Assembly (NCBI GenBank): GCA_016709335.1
Contig: JADJNC010000030.1
Coordinates: 1-64,000 of the forward strand
DNA: 64,000 nt
DNA from: Candidatus Propionivibrio dominans
Lineage (GTDB): Bacteria; Pseudomonadota; Gammaproteobacteria; Burkholderiales; Rhodocyclaceae
Reading direction: 5' to 3'
In this document: one piece after another, positions 29,398 to 39,009 of the stretch
How positions within the stretch are numbered: the first letter of the stretch is position 1
Layout: each line of letters begins with the position of its first letter
Notes under the pieces: generated by a model
Told to the model about the DNA's origin: nothing
What the model saw: the letters and a program-made list of their open reading frames with translations, nothing else
The model's database searches: none
Translations under genes and position numbers: made by a program

Positions 29398-29424
29398 GTT
29401 TGGGGCGGACTTCCCGGTTTCAAG
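29398..29424 (-). promoter_or_regulatory. Sigma32 heat-shock promoter of grpE
   Basis: On the minus strand CTTGAAA (29418-29424) and CCCCAAAC (29398-29405) with a 12-base spacer match the sigma32 consensus. They lie 33 bases upstream of the grpE start. No CIRCE element is visible here although hrcA is encoded in the window. Confidence 0.82.
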
Positions 29425-29632
29425 CACATTCGCGCATTTTATTTAGCATTGGTATATATTTTGATGCGTTGTTCTTCTGCTGTAGAGTTTAAATTCTGGC
29501 ATCATTCCGGTTACCGGGCATGGATTTACTACCAACTCATATAATCAGAAACTTGGGCATTTCCGTTTCATGCACTCCCCCTGACAAAGTGCGAGCGGGG
29601 GTCCGCGAGTCGTACGCGCGACTTCCTCGTTA

Positions 29633-30985
29633 ATGACCGGTACTGGGATGGTAGAGAAAATAGGCAAGTACGAAATCATTCGCACCCTGGGCAAGGGCGC
29701 GACTGCTGTCGTCTACCTGGCGCGCGACCCGGATACTGATCGTGAGGTGGCGGTCAAGCTGATTCACTTCGGCGAGGAAAATGCGGCCATGTCGCGCCGT
29801 CTGCGCAAGCTTTTTCAGACCGAGGATTCGATCGGCCGGCGTCTTGATCATCCCAATATCGTCAAAATCTACGATGCCATGATTGAGCCTGAGCGAGCCT
29901 ATCTCGTCATGGAATTTATTGAAGGCACGGCCCTAGACCACTATTGTGCGATCAATCGCCTGTTGCCCATGCATCGCGTGATCGGAATCATATTCAAGTG
30001 CTGCCTGGCGCTCGATCATGCCTTTCGGCAGGGTGTGGTCCATCGGGATATCAAGCCGGCCAATATCATGATCGACGCCGACGATAATCCAAAAATAGCC
30101 GACTTCGGTCTCGCACTGAATCTGCACAAGGACATGAACAAGGATTCGACTTTCGTGATGGGGGTGGGTTCGCCGGCTTACATGTCCCCCGAGCAGATCA
30201 AGAATTATCCGCTTAACCAGAAGACCGATCTTTATTCGCTTGGCGTCGTACTTTTCCAGTTGTTGACCGGGCGCTTGCCGTTTCGCGCCAGCAATCAGGG
30301 GGCGCTGGTTTACAAGATTGTCAATTCGGACACCCCTTCGGTGTGCGCACTTAATCCGAACCTGCCGGTCGGCCTTGATCCAATAATCAAGAAGGCGCTG
30401 GAGAAGGATCTTTACAGCCGTTATCGCAATGGCGCCGAGTTCGCCAAGGATCTGTCGACAGTCCGCTATCAGATGCTGGACGAGGATTCCACCCAGCAGG
30501 ATATGTCGCATTTCGAGAAATTGCGCCGACTCGAATTCTTCACCGAATTTGAAGATATCGAACTGTGGGAGGTCCTGCGCATCAGCGTTTGGCGGGAGGT
30601 ATCAGAAAAGGTCGTTTTGATACGTGAGGGTGATAAAAATCGTCTTTTCGGGGTGATAATCAAAGGATTCGTCGAGGTTTCGGTGGGCGGCAAGTCAATT
30701 TGCCGGCTCAATGCCGGCGAGGTGGTCGGTGAGATGTCCTATCTTCATCCGAGCGATACGACGCGCTCCTCAACGGTTGTTACCCTGGAACCGACCCTGT
30801 TTCTGGAAATCAACAGTGCGGCGCTCGACCTCAGCTCGGACGAGGTTCTCGAAAGATTCAACAAGACACTGATTGCCAAGGTGCTTTCCCGACTGCGCGA
30901 GGCCAACAAGGCGCTGGCCAAGCTGGGTCAATCAGCGGTACAGGGCAGTAGTGCCGGCTGTGATCTGGAGCTGGCGCCGCCTTGA
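29633..30985 (+). CDS. Ser/Thr protein kinase fused to a cyclic-nucleotide-binding-like domain
   Basis: A 450-aa soluble protein. The N-terminal two thirds is a Hanks-type kinase with every key element: glycine loop LGKGATAVVY at residues 19-28, ATP lysine K42 in VAVK, catalytic HRDIKPAN near 140, metal-binding DFGLA, and SPAYMSPEQ. After a short linker (about residue 300) comes a cyclic-nucleotide-binding-like beta-barrel (FFTEFEDIELWEVL, VLIREGDKNRLFGVIIKGFVEV, LNAGEVVGEMSYLHPSDTTRSSTVV). The phosphate-cassette arginine motif is only partly preserved, so the ligand could be something other than cAMP. No transmembrane or extracellular sensor region is present. The start could be ATG 29633 or ATG 29648. 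Substrates are unknown. Confidence 0.9.
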   Translation: MTGTGMVEKIGKYEIIRTLGKGATAVVYLARDPDTDREVAVKLIHFGEENAAMSRRLRKLFQTEDSIGRRLDHPNIVKIYDAMIEPERAYLVMEFIEGTALDHYCAINRLLPMHRVIGIIFKCCLALDHAFRQGVVHRDIKPANIMIDADDNPKIADFGLALNLHKDMNKDSTFVMGVGSPAYMSPEQIKNYPLNQKTDLYSLGVVLFQLLTGRLPFRASNQGALVYKIVNSDTPSVCALNPNLPVGLDPIIKKALEKDLYSRYRNGAEFAKDLSTVRYQMLDEDSTQQDMSHFEKLRRLEFFTEFEDIELWEVLRISVWREVSEKVVLIREGDKNRLFGVIIKGFVEVSVGGKSICRLNAGEVVGEMSYLHPSDTTRSSTVVTLEPTLFLEINSAALDLSSDEVLERFNKTLIAKVLSRLREANKALAKLGQSAVQGSSAGCDLELAPP

Positions 30986-30994
30986 TTCGCCAGG

Positions 30995-31038
30995 GGGTGT
31001 TGACACTCATTTCGCCCATGAAATGAATGTCAACACCC
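30995..31038. terminator. Long hairpin between convergent genes
   Basis: Arms of 19 bases pair with one mismatch (outer part GGGTGTTGACA/TGTCAACACCC, inner CATTTC/GAAATG) around a six-base loop. There is no clear T-tract, so it may act as a transcript end stabiliser for both the kinase and the EF-hand gene rather than a classic terminator. Confidence 0.7.
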
Positions 31039-31039
31039 G

Positions 31040-32107
31040 CTAGACCGTCAGGTCGATCTGCTGCAGCGTACCGGCCTTGCCGTCTTCAAGCAAAAATAAC
31101 CCGCTCGATCTGATCTGGCCTTGCAGGTCGTTATTGCTGTCCTTGAGGTCAAATGGGGTTTCCGCTCGGGCAAGGCTAAGTGCCCCGACATTCGCCTGTT
31201 TGAGCGTCGACAGTTGCTCCTTGCCGGAAACATCCCGGGTCCATACCCGCAACTGCTCGTAGGCGGCGTCGTTTTCGTCGATCCAGCCATTGTGATCGGC
31301 GTCGAGTACCGCCAGTTCGGCAAAGCCGTTCCCGCTTGTGGTTCCGAATAGCTCCGAACCGTTGTTGATCCTGCCGTCGCCATTTCGGTCAAGTGCAAGA
31401 AAACCGCTGCCACCGGTCACAAAGTTGATATCTTCGCTCTTTCCGTCGGAATTGAGGTCGAACCTGAAGCGCTGGCTGGTCAGTTGGGCGGCTGTGCCGC
31501 TGAAGTTGAGAACCAGTGGATCCTGTTTCTTCCGGGCATCGCCAAGCCTTATGCTGACATCGGACTGCTCATGGTAGCTGCGCGCCATCGACAGTGAAAC
31601 GGTGAAATTGATCTCCTTGCCATCCTCAGTACGAACAACTCCAGCCGCTGCGAAGCGCGTCTGCTCGCTTTCGGTGGTGGACTCGTGGCGATCATATTCG
31701 ACACCATAACCGGCCGCCTGTTGCGCTGCCTGAGCCTGATTTGACTGACTTGAACTGTGCGGATCCTGTATTGCGGGCGCCGGGGAATCCACCTGCAGTT
31801 CTCTGGCGTCAAAAACCTTGACTTCGCGGCCGGTCAGCATGGCCACCATGGCGATGATCAGGCGCAGCATCGGGTCCTTTTCAGCCGCGTCGATGCTGTC
31901 CTGAATGGTGCTGGCTTCGCTCGACTGTGCGGTTTTGCCGGCGTCAGAGAGTTGGACGCGATCAAAGGCTGGCAGGCGCGCGCGCTGGTTTCCTTCGAAA
32001 TCGGGGCGGCGATCACCGACCCAGGTGCGAAGCGATTCACGGATTTCGTGCTGTTGCAGTTTGTTGTGGCTCGATTCCATTTGCAGTGCGGAACTGGCGA
32101 TTTTCAT
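31040..32107 (-). CDS. EF-hand-type calcium-motif protein of unknown function
   Basis: A 355-aa protein without a signal peptide. The N-terminal half is polar and low in complexity, rich in S, Q and A. The C-terminal half holds calcium-loop motifs: FDLNSDGKSEDI, ALDRNGDGRINNGSELFG and LDADHNGWIDENDAAYEQLRVW. It ends FLLEDGKAGTLQQIDLTV. I recall similar proteins in other beta- and gammaproteobacteria, none with a known role. It is convergent with the kinase gene and separated from it by a long hairpin. The DxNxDG loops suggest calcium binding, which is of interest next to a kinase and in a genome with an RTX exoprotein. Confidence 0.75.
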   Translation of the reverse strand: MKIASSALQMESSHNKLQQHEIRESLRTWVGDRRPDFEGNQRARLPAFDRVQLSDAGKTAQSSEASTIQDSIDAAEKDPMLRLIIAMVAMLTGREVKVFDARELQVDSPAPAIQDPHSSSQSNQAQAAQQAAGYGVEYDRHESTTESEQTRFAAAGVVRTEDGKEINFTVSLSMARSYHEQSDVSIRLGDARKKQDPLVLNFSGTAAQLTSQRFRFDLNSDGKSEDINFVTGGSGFLALDRNGDGRINNGSELFGTTSGNGFAELAVLDADHNGWIDENDAAYEQLRVWTRDVSGKEQLSTLKQANVGALSLARAETPFDLKDSNNDLQGQIRSSGLFLLEDGKAGTLQQIDLTV

Positions 32108-32185
32108 GGCGACCTCATTCTACTTGCGTTAACTCCGGAACAGGGTTAACGGCGGCGGAAGACGATCACTTGAGCACTGTTTTGG

Positions 32186-33288
32186 TTACTGACTCGCGCC
32201 AAGCGCTTTCGCGCGCAGGGCACTGATCTCGAGCGCGGCCGGATCCGGGGTGTTCCGGGTCGGCCAGCCTTGCAGGTGCGTGGCGGCCAGATTGGCCAGT
32301 GCGTGAATCCACTCATCGCGCTCGTTCAGGCACGGAATGTAGCGGTAATCCTGGCCACCGGCCTGAATGAACTCGGCCTTGCCTTCGATGGCGATTTCTT
32401 CGAGTGTTTCAAGGCAGTCGGCAGGAAACCCTGGGCAAATGACGTCGACGCGCTGTACGCCCTGTTTGCCCAGCGCCGCCAGCGTTGGTGCCGTATAAGG
32501 CTGTAGCCATTCGGCACGACCGAAGCGCGACTGAAAGCAGATCTGGTACGCATCGGCGCCGAGATTCAGGGCTTCGGCCAGCAGACGACCCGTTTTATGG
32601 CATTCGCAGTGGTAAGGGTCGCCCTTGTCGAGCGTGTAGCGCGGTACCCCATGAAAGCTCATGATCAGACGGTAGGAGGTGGTCGGATGACCATTGGTCA
32701 TCCAGTGCTGACGAACGCTGCCGGCGAGTGCCTCGATGTAGCCCGGGTCGTCGGCAAAACTCCTGATCGTCCGGATTTCGGGCTGATTTCGGATTGAAGC
32801 GGCCCAGGCACTGACCGCGTCAAACGCGGTAGCCGTCGTGCTTGACGAATATTGCGGGTAAAGCGGCAGCAGCAGGATGCGCGTGCAGCCTTCCGCCTTG
32901 AGCCGGGAGAGGGTGGCGGGTATTGACGGCTGGCCGTAACGCATCGCGTAGTCGACCAGCACACGGTGTCCGGCGGCACCGAGGAAGCCGCGCAACATTT
33001 TGGCTTGTCGTTCGGTATGTACTTTCAGTGGTGACCCATCGGGTGTCCACACCGAGGCGTATTTTTCAGCCGACTTTTTGGCCGGATGTTGAGGATGATG
33101 CCGTTGAGTATCATCCACCAGATCGCACGCGGAATTTCGACCACACGCGGGTCGGAGAGAAATTCCTTGAGATAGCGACGAACCGCCGGAGTGCTTGGCG
33201 CTTCCGGGGTGCCCAGATTGATCAGCAAAACGGCGGTCTTTGCCGCCGTACCGTGACGATAGCCGGGTTCGGGCAGATAGCGTGGCAT
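32186..33288 (-). pseudogene. hemH: Ferrochelatase, frameshifted as written
   Basis: HemH inserts iron into protoporphyrin IX, the last step of haem synthesis. The N-terminal part ([40 protein letters not shown]) is in one frame; the rest ([56 protein letters not shown], with the catalytic histidine of SFHG) is in another. The break lies at the T5 run 33075-33079: one more T would restore [13 protein letters not shown], the expected sequence, and make a 367-aa protein. With both halves otherwise perfect, a homopolymer consensus error is the likeliest cause. The start ATG overlaps the hrcA stop (TGATG). Confidence 0.9.
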
Positions 33289-34316
33289 CAGTAGTTGGCT
33301 CGGTAGGTCAGTGCGGAGGAGAGCAGTTTGGCGGTGATATCGACGATTGGAATGACGTGTTCGTAGGCCATCCGTGTCGGGCCGATGACGCCTACCGATC
33401 CGACGATCTGGCCGTCGACTGCGTAGGGCGCCGTGACGACGCTGCATTCGTCAAGCGGTGCCAGCCCGGACTCGCCACCAATAAAAATCTGGATCCCGTC
33501 GGCGCGGTGCGAAATGTCGAGCAGTTGCATCAGGGCGGTGCGCTGCTCGAAAAGGTCGAACAGCTCGCGCAGCCGCTTCATGTTCGACGAAAGCTCTTCC
33601 ACTTCGAGCAGGTTGCGTTCGCCGGAGATGACGTAGTGTTCATCGGCCCGGTTCAAGGCATCGTCGCCTGCGGCCAGGGCAGCGGCCATCAAGCCCTGCA
33701 GGTCGCCGCGCAGTTTGAGCAGATCTTCCTTGACCCGGTGGCGGATCTGCTCGAAATCGTGGCCGGCAAAGTACTGATTAAGGGTGTTGGTGGCGACAAC
33801 GAGTTCCGCTGGCGAATAGGGACGCTCGGTGAACAGGATGCGGTTTTGTACGTCCCCGTCGGTGGTGACGAGTATCAGCAGGATTCGTTTATCGGACAGG
33901 CTGACGAATTCCATCTGCCGGATTCTGGGCGTCTGGCGCCGCGGTGTGAGCACGATGCCGGCAAAATGGGTGAGACCGGAGAGCAGGTGCGATGCGCTGC
34001 TGATCAGTTGTTGTGGTTGTGAGGGATGAAGTTGCCCCTCCATGTCGTGGATTTTCTCTGTCGCCAGGGGTTGCATGGTGAGCAGGCTGTCGACAAAAAA
34101 ACGGTAGCCGCGTGGTGTCGGTACGCGCCCGGCCGAGGTGTGCGGGCTGGCAATGAAACCCAGATCCTCGAGGTCGGCCATGACGTTGCGTACGGTGGCC
34201 GCTGACAGGTCGAGCCCCGAAAACCTGGATAGCGCTCGCGATCCGACGGGCTGACCGTCCGCAATGTAGCGTTCGATCAGGGTTTTGAGCAGGGTTCTGG
34301 AACGTTCGTCAAGCAT
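33288..34316 (-). CDS. hrcA: Heat-inducible transcription repressor HrcA
   Basis: A 342-aa repressor of chaperone genes that binds CIRCE operators and needs GroEL for activity. The N-terminal winged helix is clear ([64 protein letters not shown]), followed by the GAF-like core ([21 protein letters not shown]) and the end [18 protein letters not shown]. The start at 34316 (MLDERS) was chosen to match the family; the frame continues upstream to 34409. hrcA leads into hemH by overlap. No CIRCE copy is visible in the window, so its targets (probably groESL) must lie outside. Confidence 0.97.
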   Translation of the reverse strand: MLDERSRTLLKTLIERYIADGQPVGSRALSRFSGLDLSAATVRNVMADLEDLGFIASPHTSAGRVPTPRGYRFFVDSLLTMQPLATEKIHDMEGQLHPSQPQQLISSASHLLSGLTHFAGIVLTPRRQTPRIRQMEFVSLSDKRILLILVTTDGDVQNRILFTERPYSPAELVVATNTLNQYFAGHDFEQIRHRVKEDLLKLRGDLQGLMAAALAAGDDALNRADEHYVISGERNLLEVEELSSNMKRLRELFDLFEQRTALMQLLDISHRADGIQIFIGGESGLAPLDECSVVTAPYAVDGQIVGSVGVIGPTRMAYEHVIPIVDITAKLLSSALTYRANY

Positions 34317-34625
34317 GGGGTCGATTCTACAAAAAGTAAGAACGTTTAACCATGAAGAATGTTGCCGTGAGACAAATCTTGATCGGACCGCGAGTACGTC
34401 GAGATACAAGATCCATCATGTTACCCACAACGATTTGGTCTTCGCATCAGGGCATTCCGGCATTCCGGCATTCCGGCCAGGCCGCAGTTTTCTTGGAATT
34501 CAATCGGTGTCTATCGCAGTTCTGTGCTGTTTTGCTCGCCCGCGTGTTGCGGACTGGGGTTTCATATCGTACTTGACCTGGCAGGTGACGGCGAAAGTGA
34601 TTCAAATTGTGGTTTAATTCGCTTC
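34317..34625. other. Divergent hrcA-nadK intergenic region with a short tandem repeat
   Basis: 309 bases with no convincing gene. Bases 34451-34476 are three exact tandem copies of GGCATTCC plus GG. TTGACC occurs near 34573 but no good -10 box follows at the right distance. The region must hold promoters for both hrcA and nadK. Confidence 0.55.
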
Positions 34626-35552
34626 ATGAAAGATGATCCCGTTTCTACCTACGGTACCAGTGCCTTTTCGCCCCGAACCATTGCGCTGATCGGAAAGTAC
34701 CACAGTCGCGAGATTATGGAGTCGCTATGTCTTCTGGCGAGAAATCTCCATGAGCGTGGAATGACGGTCATTGTCGAGAAAGCGACGGCAAACCATTCCG
34801 AGGCGCCCGCCGATCTGCGCAACTGGGCGAGTTGTGACTTTGCGGCGATTGGCGAGCAGGCTGATCTGGCAATCGTACTTGGCGGCGACGGAACCATGCT
34901 CAATGCAGCGCGGCAACTGGCGCGCTACGGTGTCCCTCTGGTTGGCGTGAATCAGGGTCGCCTCGGCTTCCTGACCGATATTGCGCGCTGCAACATGCTG
35001 ACCTGCCTGGACGACTTGCTCGGCGGCAAGTTCACTCCGGAGAATCGCATGCTGCTGGTTGCCGAAATATTGCGTGACGGGCAGAGCATTGCTTCCAATC
35101 TTGCGCTCAATGACGTTGTGGTCGATAAAGGTTCGATCGGTCGCCTCATCGAGTTCGAGCTGTTCGTCGATAGCGAGTTTATCTACAACCTGCGCTCGGA
35201 TGGCCTGATCGCTTCAACGCCGACCGGCTCGACAGCGTATTCGCTGTCGGCCGATGGCCCCATTCTGCATCCTCATGTTTCCGGAATTGCTCTGGTGCCG
35301 CTGTGTCCCCACTCGCTGACCAACCGGCCGATTCTGGTGGGCGACCGCAACGAAATCGAGATCCGCATCGTGCATGCAACGGATTCACGGGTGCACTTTG
35401 ACGGTCAGGTGACTTTTGATCTGAGGCCGGATGACTCGGTGCGTATCCGTCGATCGGAATTATCGATTTGCCTCCTGCATCCGCCCGGTTACAGCTATTT
35501 CGCCATGCTGCGCCAGAAGTTGCACTGGAGCGAGAAGCCGGTAGTCCACTAG
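34626..35552 (+). CDS. nadK: NAD kinase
   Basis: Phosphorylates NAD to NADP using ATP or polyphosphate. The 308-aa protein shows the NADK hallmark LGGDGTML (near residue 84), [13 protein letters not shown], the substrate motif NDVVVDKG, and [20 protein letters not shown]. The ATG at 34626 gives the family N-terminus ([11 protein letters not shown] close behind); the frame extends upstream without support. It is followed closely by recN, a conserved pairing. Confidence 0.96.
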   Translation: MKDDPVSTYGTSAFSPRTIALIGKYHSREIMESLCLLARNLHERGMTVIVEKATANHSEAPADLRNWASCDFAAIGEQADLAIVLGGDGTMLNAARQLARYGVPLVGVNQGRLGFLTDIARCNMLTCLDDLLGGKFTPENRMLLVAEILRDGQSIASNLALNDVVVDKGSIGRLIEFELFVDSEFIYNLRSDGLIASTPTGSTAYSLSADGPILHPHVSGIALVPLCPHSLTNRPILVGDRNEIEIRIVHATDSRVHFDGQVTFDLRPDDSVRIRRSELSICLLHPPGYSYFAMLRQKLHWSEKPVVH

Positions 35553-35578
35553 ATTGCACTGAAGTCCACTCTCACTCC

Positions 35579-37234
35579 ATGTTGCGTCGTTTGACAATTC
35601 GGGATTTCGTGCTGGTTGATCGGCTGGAACTCGAGTTCAAGGCCGGCTTCGGGACCTTGACCGGGGAGACCGGGGCCGGAAAATCGATTCTCGTCGATGC
35701 GCTGGCCTTCGCGCTGGGCGAACGCGCCGATAGCGGCCTGATCCGTAGCGGTAGCGAACGGGCCGAAGTCAGCGCCGAGTTCGATCTGCAGGGCTCGCCA
35801 GTCGCCGCCGAATGGTTATGCGCGCAGGATCTGGATGCCGCAGAAGGCTTGTTGCTGCGCCGGGTGGTTGATGGCAATGGCCGTTCGCGGGCTTATATTA
35901 ACGGTTCGCCGGTTACGCTTGCACAATTGCGCGAGGTGGCCGAGTCACTGGTCGATATTCACGGGCAGCATGCCCATCAGTCCTTGTTGCGAAACGATGC
36001 GCAGCGAGCCCTGCTTGATTCACATGCCCGGCTAAATCCTCTGCTCGATGAGGTTTCTGCCGCCTGGCGCCTGTGGCGCGAGGCCAGAGCCCTGCTGGAT
36101 TCGGCGGCGGGGGGGGCCGAGGCGCTGGCGCAGGAGCGCGAGCATCTTGAGTGGCAGGTTCGGGAACTGGAGACCCTCGGTTTTTCGCTGGAGGAATGGG
36201 CAAGCCTGAATATTGAGCACAAGCGTCTGGCACACGCCGCGAGTCTGCTCGAAGGTGCCCGCTTTTCGCTGGCCCTGCTGTCGGAGGGCGATGCCGCCTG
36301 TGAGGTGCAGGTCGATACGGTGACCCGCCGGCTCGATGGCCTGGCCGAGTACGATCCGGCGCTGGCTGATGTTGCCGCCTTGCTGCAGTCGGCACAGGCG
36401 GAACTTGCCGAAGCGGTATTGGCATTGCGCCGTTACGCGGATCGGGTTGATCTCGATCCGCAACGTCTGGATGAAGTTGAGCGCCGGATAGAGGCAGTAC
36501 TCGCCTGTGCGCGCAAATTCCGCTCAAGTCCGGAAGATTTGCCGGCGCTGCTTGCCCGCTGGCAGGAACGGTTGACTGTGCTGGGGGAGACGGCCGATAT
36601 TGCCGGACTGGAATTGCGTGTTGCCGCAACACGCAAACAGTACGAGGATGTGGCCGGACGACTGTCAACGAGCCGTGCCAAGGCCGCTGATTTGCTGGCC
36701 AACGAAGTCAGCCGGGTCATGCAGCAACTGGCGCTGGGCGGCGGGCGCTTCGAGGTCGGACTGGTGCCGCTTGATGCAGGTACGGCTTATGGTCTGGAGC
36801 AGGTCGAGTTTCGCATTTCCGGCTTGTCGGGGTGCGAGTCCCGAGCGCTGGCGAAGGTTGCCTCGGGCGGCGAACTGTCGCGCATCAGTCTGGCCATTCA
36901 GGTGGTGACGAGTCAGGCGGCGAGCGTTCCGACGCTGATTTTCGACGAAGTCGATGTTGGGATTGGCGGCGGGGTGGCCGAGGTCGTTGGCCGCCTGTTG
37001 CGCGAATTGGGTGCCGAACGGCAAGTCCTGTGCGTGACGCATCTGCCCCAGGTGGCGGCGCGCGCCAACTGGCAATGGCAGGTGATCAAGAGCGCCGAGA
37101 ACGGACTGGTGCGCAGTCGCGTCGTCACTCTGGAGGATGATGCCCGGATTGAAGAACTGGCGCGCATGCTCGGTGGGGTCGAAATTACGTCCATTACCCG
37201 GCAACACGCCAGAGAAATGCTCAACATATCCTGA
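35579..37234 (+). CDS. recN: DNA repair protein RecN
   Basis: A 551-aa SMC-like ATPase of double-strand break repair. The N-terminus is MLRRLTIRDFVLVDRLELEF, followed by the Walker A motif GETGAGKS. The middle is long coiled-coil (LAQEREHLEWQVRELETL), with VDIHGQHAHQSLL near residue 125. The C-terminus has the signature ALAKVASGGELSRISLA and the Walker B TLIFDEVDVGIGG, then VTHLPQVAA. The ATG at 35579 matches the family start. SOS control is typical of the family; no clear LexA box was seen in the 26-base gap after nadK. Confidence 0.97.
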   Translation: MLRRLTIRDFVLVDRLELEFKAGFGTLTGETGAGKSILVDALAFALGERADSGLIRSGSERAEVSAEFDLQGSPVAAEWLCAQDLDAAEGLLLRRVVDGNGRSRAYINGSPVTLAQLREVAESLVDIHGQHAHQSLLRNDAQRALLDSHARLNPLLDEVSAAWRLWREARALLDSAAGGAEALAQEREHLEWQVRELETLGFSLEEWASLNIEHKRLAHAASLLEGARFSLALLSEGDAACEVQVDTVTRRLDGLAEYDPALADVAALLQSAQAELAEAVLALRRYADRVDLDPQRLDEVERRIEAVLACARKFRSSPEDLPALLARWQERLTVLGETADIAGLELRVAATRKQYEDVAGRLSTSRAKAADLLANEVSRVMQQLALGGGRFEVGLVPLDAGTAYGLEQVEFRISGLSGCESRALAKVASGGELSRISLAIQVVTSQAASVPTLIFDEVDVGIGGGVAEVVGRLLRELGAERQVLCVTHLPQVAARANWQWQVIKSAENGLVRSRVVTLEDDARIEELARMLGGVEITSITRQHAREMLNIS

Positions 37235-37324
37235 GTCAGGCCTCGCGTAATCAGCGATTGAAAAGCAAAGGCTGATGGGCTACTCTTGGCTGCATAGCCC
37301 TCTGTTTTCAAGGCCATTTCTTCG

Positions 37325-37920
37325 ATGATCCAGAGTCCGGCAAGTAGTTACAGCCCGCCAGATTACCGTATTGGGAACCCTGTACGTTTCGGCTCGCAAG
37401 TATCGCAGCAGCCGGGATCGGGGTTCAGCGCACGTCGTTCTGCGAGTTCTGCGTCGGGTCAGACGAGTGAATTGTCGCCTGAAGAGCAACAGTAGGTTCA
37501 AGAGCTCAAGCAGAGCGATCGCAAGGTTCGTGCGCATGAGCAGGGACACCTGGCGGTCGGTGCCGAGCTGGTGCGTGGCGGCCCGGTTTTTCCTATACGA
37601 GCGGGCCGGATAACATGCTTTACGCGGTGGCCGGCGAAGTGTCAATTGACACTACACCCGCTCGGACTCCGGAAGAAACCATTCCCAAGGCGCAACATAT
37701 TCGCGCCACGGCCCTGGCTCCCGCCGACCCTTCTCCTCAGGATCGCAGCGTCGCAGCGCAGGCCGCTCGCATGGAAGGCGAGGCGCGGATTGAACTGGCC
37801 GAGCTGAAACGGGAAGAAGCCGCAAATGCAAACCAGGACAGTACCCGTATTTATCGGGTGCTCGAACAGGGCGATGGCAACACAGCCCAGGTGGGCGGGC
37901 GACTGGATCTCTTTGCCTGA
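37325..37920 (+). pseudogene. SprA-related putative metalloprotease, broken by an amber codon and a frameshift
   Basis: Three ORF pieces add up to a protein of about 198 aa typical of the SprA-related (PF12118) putative metalloprotease family. Piece one (ATG 37325) ends ELSPEEQQ at TAG 37493-37495, where a CAG would be expected. Piece two, in the same frame, reads VQELKQSDRKVRAHEQGHLAVGAELVRGGPVF and contains the zinc motif HEQGH. A T5 run at 37587-37591 then needs one more T to reach piece three (SYTSGPDNMLYAVAGEVSID, then RATALAPADPSPQDRSVAAQAARM). Two independent lesions make real decay more credible here than in nadC or hemH, though base errors cannot be excluded. The stop is directly adjacent to the convergent fur stop. 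Confidence 0.75.
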
Positions 37921-38406
37921 TCAGTCAGCAAGGCCAGCATTCGATTCAGGGTAACCCGTTTGGCAATCGGCCCTCCCGGATTTGTCCCGATGCAGGCATT
38001 CCACTTTGGTACATTCCACGTACAGGTTAAGCGCATGCTCCTGAATGACAAAACCACGTCCCTTGGCGATCTTCTTCTGACGGCGTTCGATTTCCTCGTC
38101 GAAAAACTCTTCAACGTGACCACAGTTGATGCATATCAGATGGTCATGGTGTTGGCCGGCCTTGATCTCGAATACCGCCTTGCCAGATTCGAAATGGTGG
38201 CGTTCAAGCAGACCCGCCTGTTCGAATTGGGTCAGTACGCGATAAACGGTGGCCAACCCGATATCCATGTTTTCGCTGAGCAACATGCGATAGACATCAT
38301 CGGCACTCAGGTGGCGTACCGTGGCCTTTTCGAAAAGCTCGAGAATCTTGAGGCGGGGGTGGGTGGCTTTGAGCCCCATGCTCTTTAGATCGCTAGATTG
38401 GCTCAT
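37921..38406 (-). CDS. fur: Ferric uptake regulator
   Basis: A 161-aa iron-responsive repressor. The N-terminal winged helix is [15 protein letters not shown], then [42 protein letters not shown]; the metal-binding dimer domain has [18 protein letters not shown] with the CxxC and the HHDH cluster, and a late second cysteine pair region. It represses iron-uptake genes when loaded with iron. The start at 38406 ([15 protein letters not shown]) was chosen; the frame runs on to 38463 upstream. It is divergent from bamE, as is common in betaproteobacteria. Confidence 0.96.
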   Translation of the reverse strand: MSQSSDLKSMGLKATHPRLKILELFEKATVRHLSADDVYRMLLSENMDIGLATVYRVLTQFEQAGLLERHHFESGKAVFEIKAGQHHDHLICINCGHVEEFFDEEIERRQKKIAKGRGFVIQEHALNLYVECTKVECLHRDKSGRADCQTGYPESNAGLAD

Positions 38407-38534
38407 GACTTGGCTTGATCGGCGGAGACAGGAGGTGTTCTTTTCGGTTATGATATACCGCATGATGCGATTTTAAGCACGCCGACCTCTTTTCGCAGCG
38501 CGTTTCCGACAATTTACCAAGAAACAACTCAAGC

Positions 38535-39008
38535 ATGACACTTTTCCGACTTGCCCTGATGGCTCTCCTGGCGGCCGCTATTTCCGCTTGTTCCTCGGTG
38601 CCACGCATCGTCAATGAATACAAGATTGACGTTCAGCAGGGCAATGTTCTGACTCAGGATATGGTTGCCCAGCTCAGACCGGGTCAGACCAAGGATCAGG
38701 TGCGCTTTATTCTTGGCTCACCCGTACTGACGGATATGTTCCATGCCAATCGTTGGGATTACGTCTATCGAATGCAGAAGGGGAACGGAGAAATCGAGAT
38801 GAGAAAGTTCTCGACCTTTTTTGATGTCAACGGCAGGCTGGCACGTGTTACCGGCGATGTGCAGGCCGCTCAGGCAGCGGATGCGTCTGCGGTACCGGAG
38901 AGCCGGACACGCGAGATCGATCTGGGTTCGATTGACGAGGGTAGCGTTGCACCGCCGCTTGAAGAAAAGGGTTTCTTCGGGAAAATGATGGAAAGCGTGG
39001 GTTTCTGA
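38535..39008 (+). CDS. bamE: Outer membrane assembly lipoprotein BamE (SmpA)
   Basis: A 157-aa lipoprotein of the BAM complex that inserts beta-barrel proteins into the outer membrane. The signal ends in the lipobox ISAC with cysteine at residue 19. The SmpA/OmlA domain is visible: [47 protein letters not shown] and [11 protein letters not shown]. The C-terminal 45 residues are longer than in E. coli BamE and polar. The gene is divergent from fur and one base apart from dapB downstream. Confidence 0.95.
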   Translation: MTLFRLALMALLAAAISACSSVPRIVNEYKIDVQQGNVLTQDMVAQLRPGQTKDQVRFILGSPVLTDMFHANRWDYVYRMQKGNGEIEMRKFSTFFDVNGRLARVTGDVQAAQAADASAVPESRTREIDLGSIDEGSVAPPLEEKGFFGKMMESVGF

Positions 39009-39009
39009 A

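Noticed and set aside
26728..29480. CIRCE operator near grpE-dnaK-dnaJ
   Set aside because: Neither TTAGCACTC nor its complement arm was found at the expected places.
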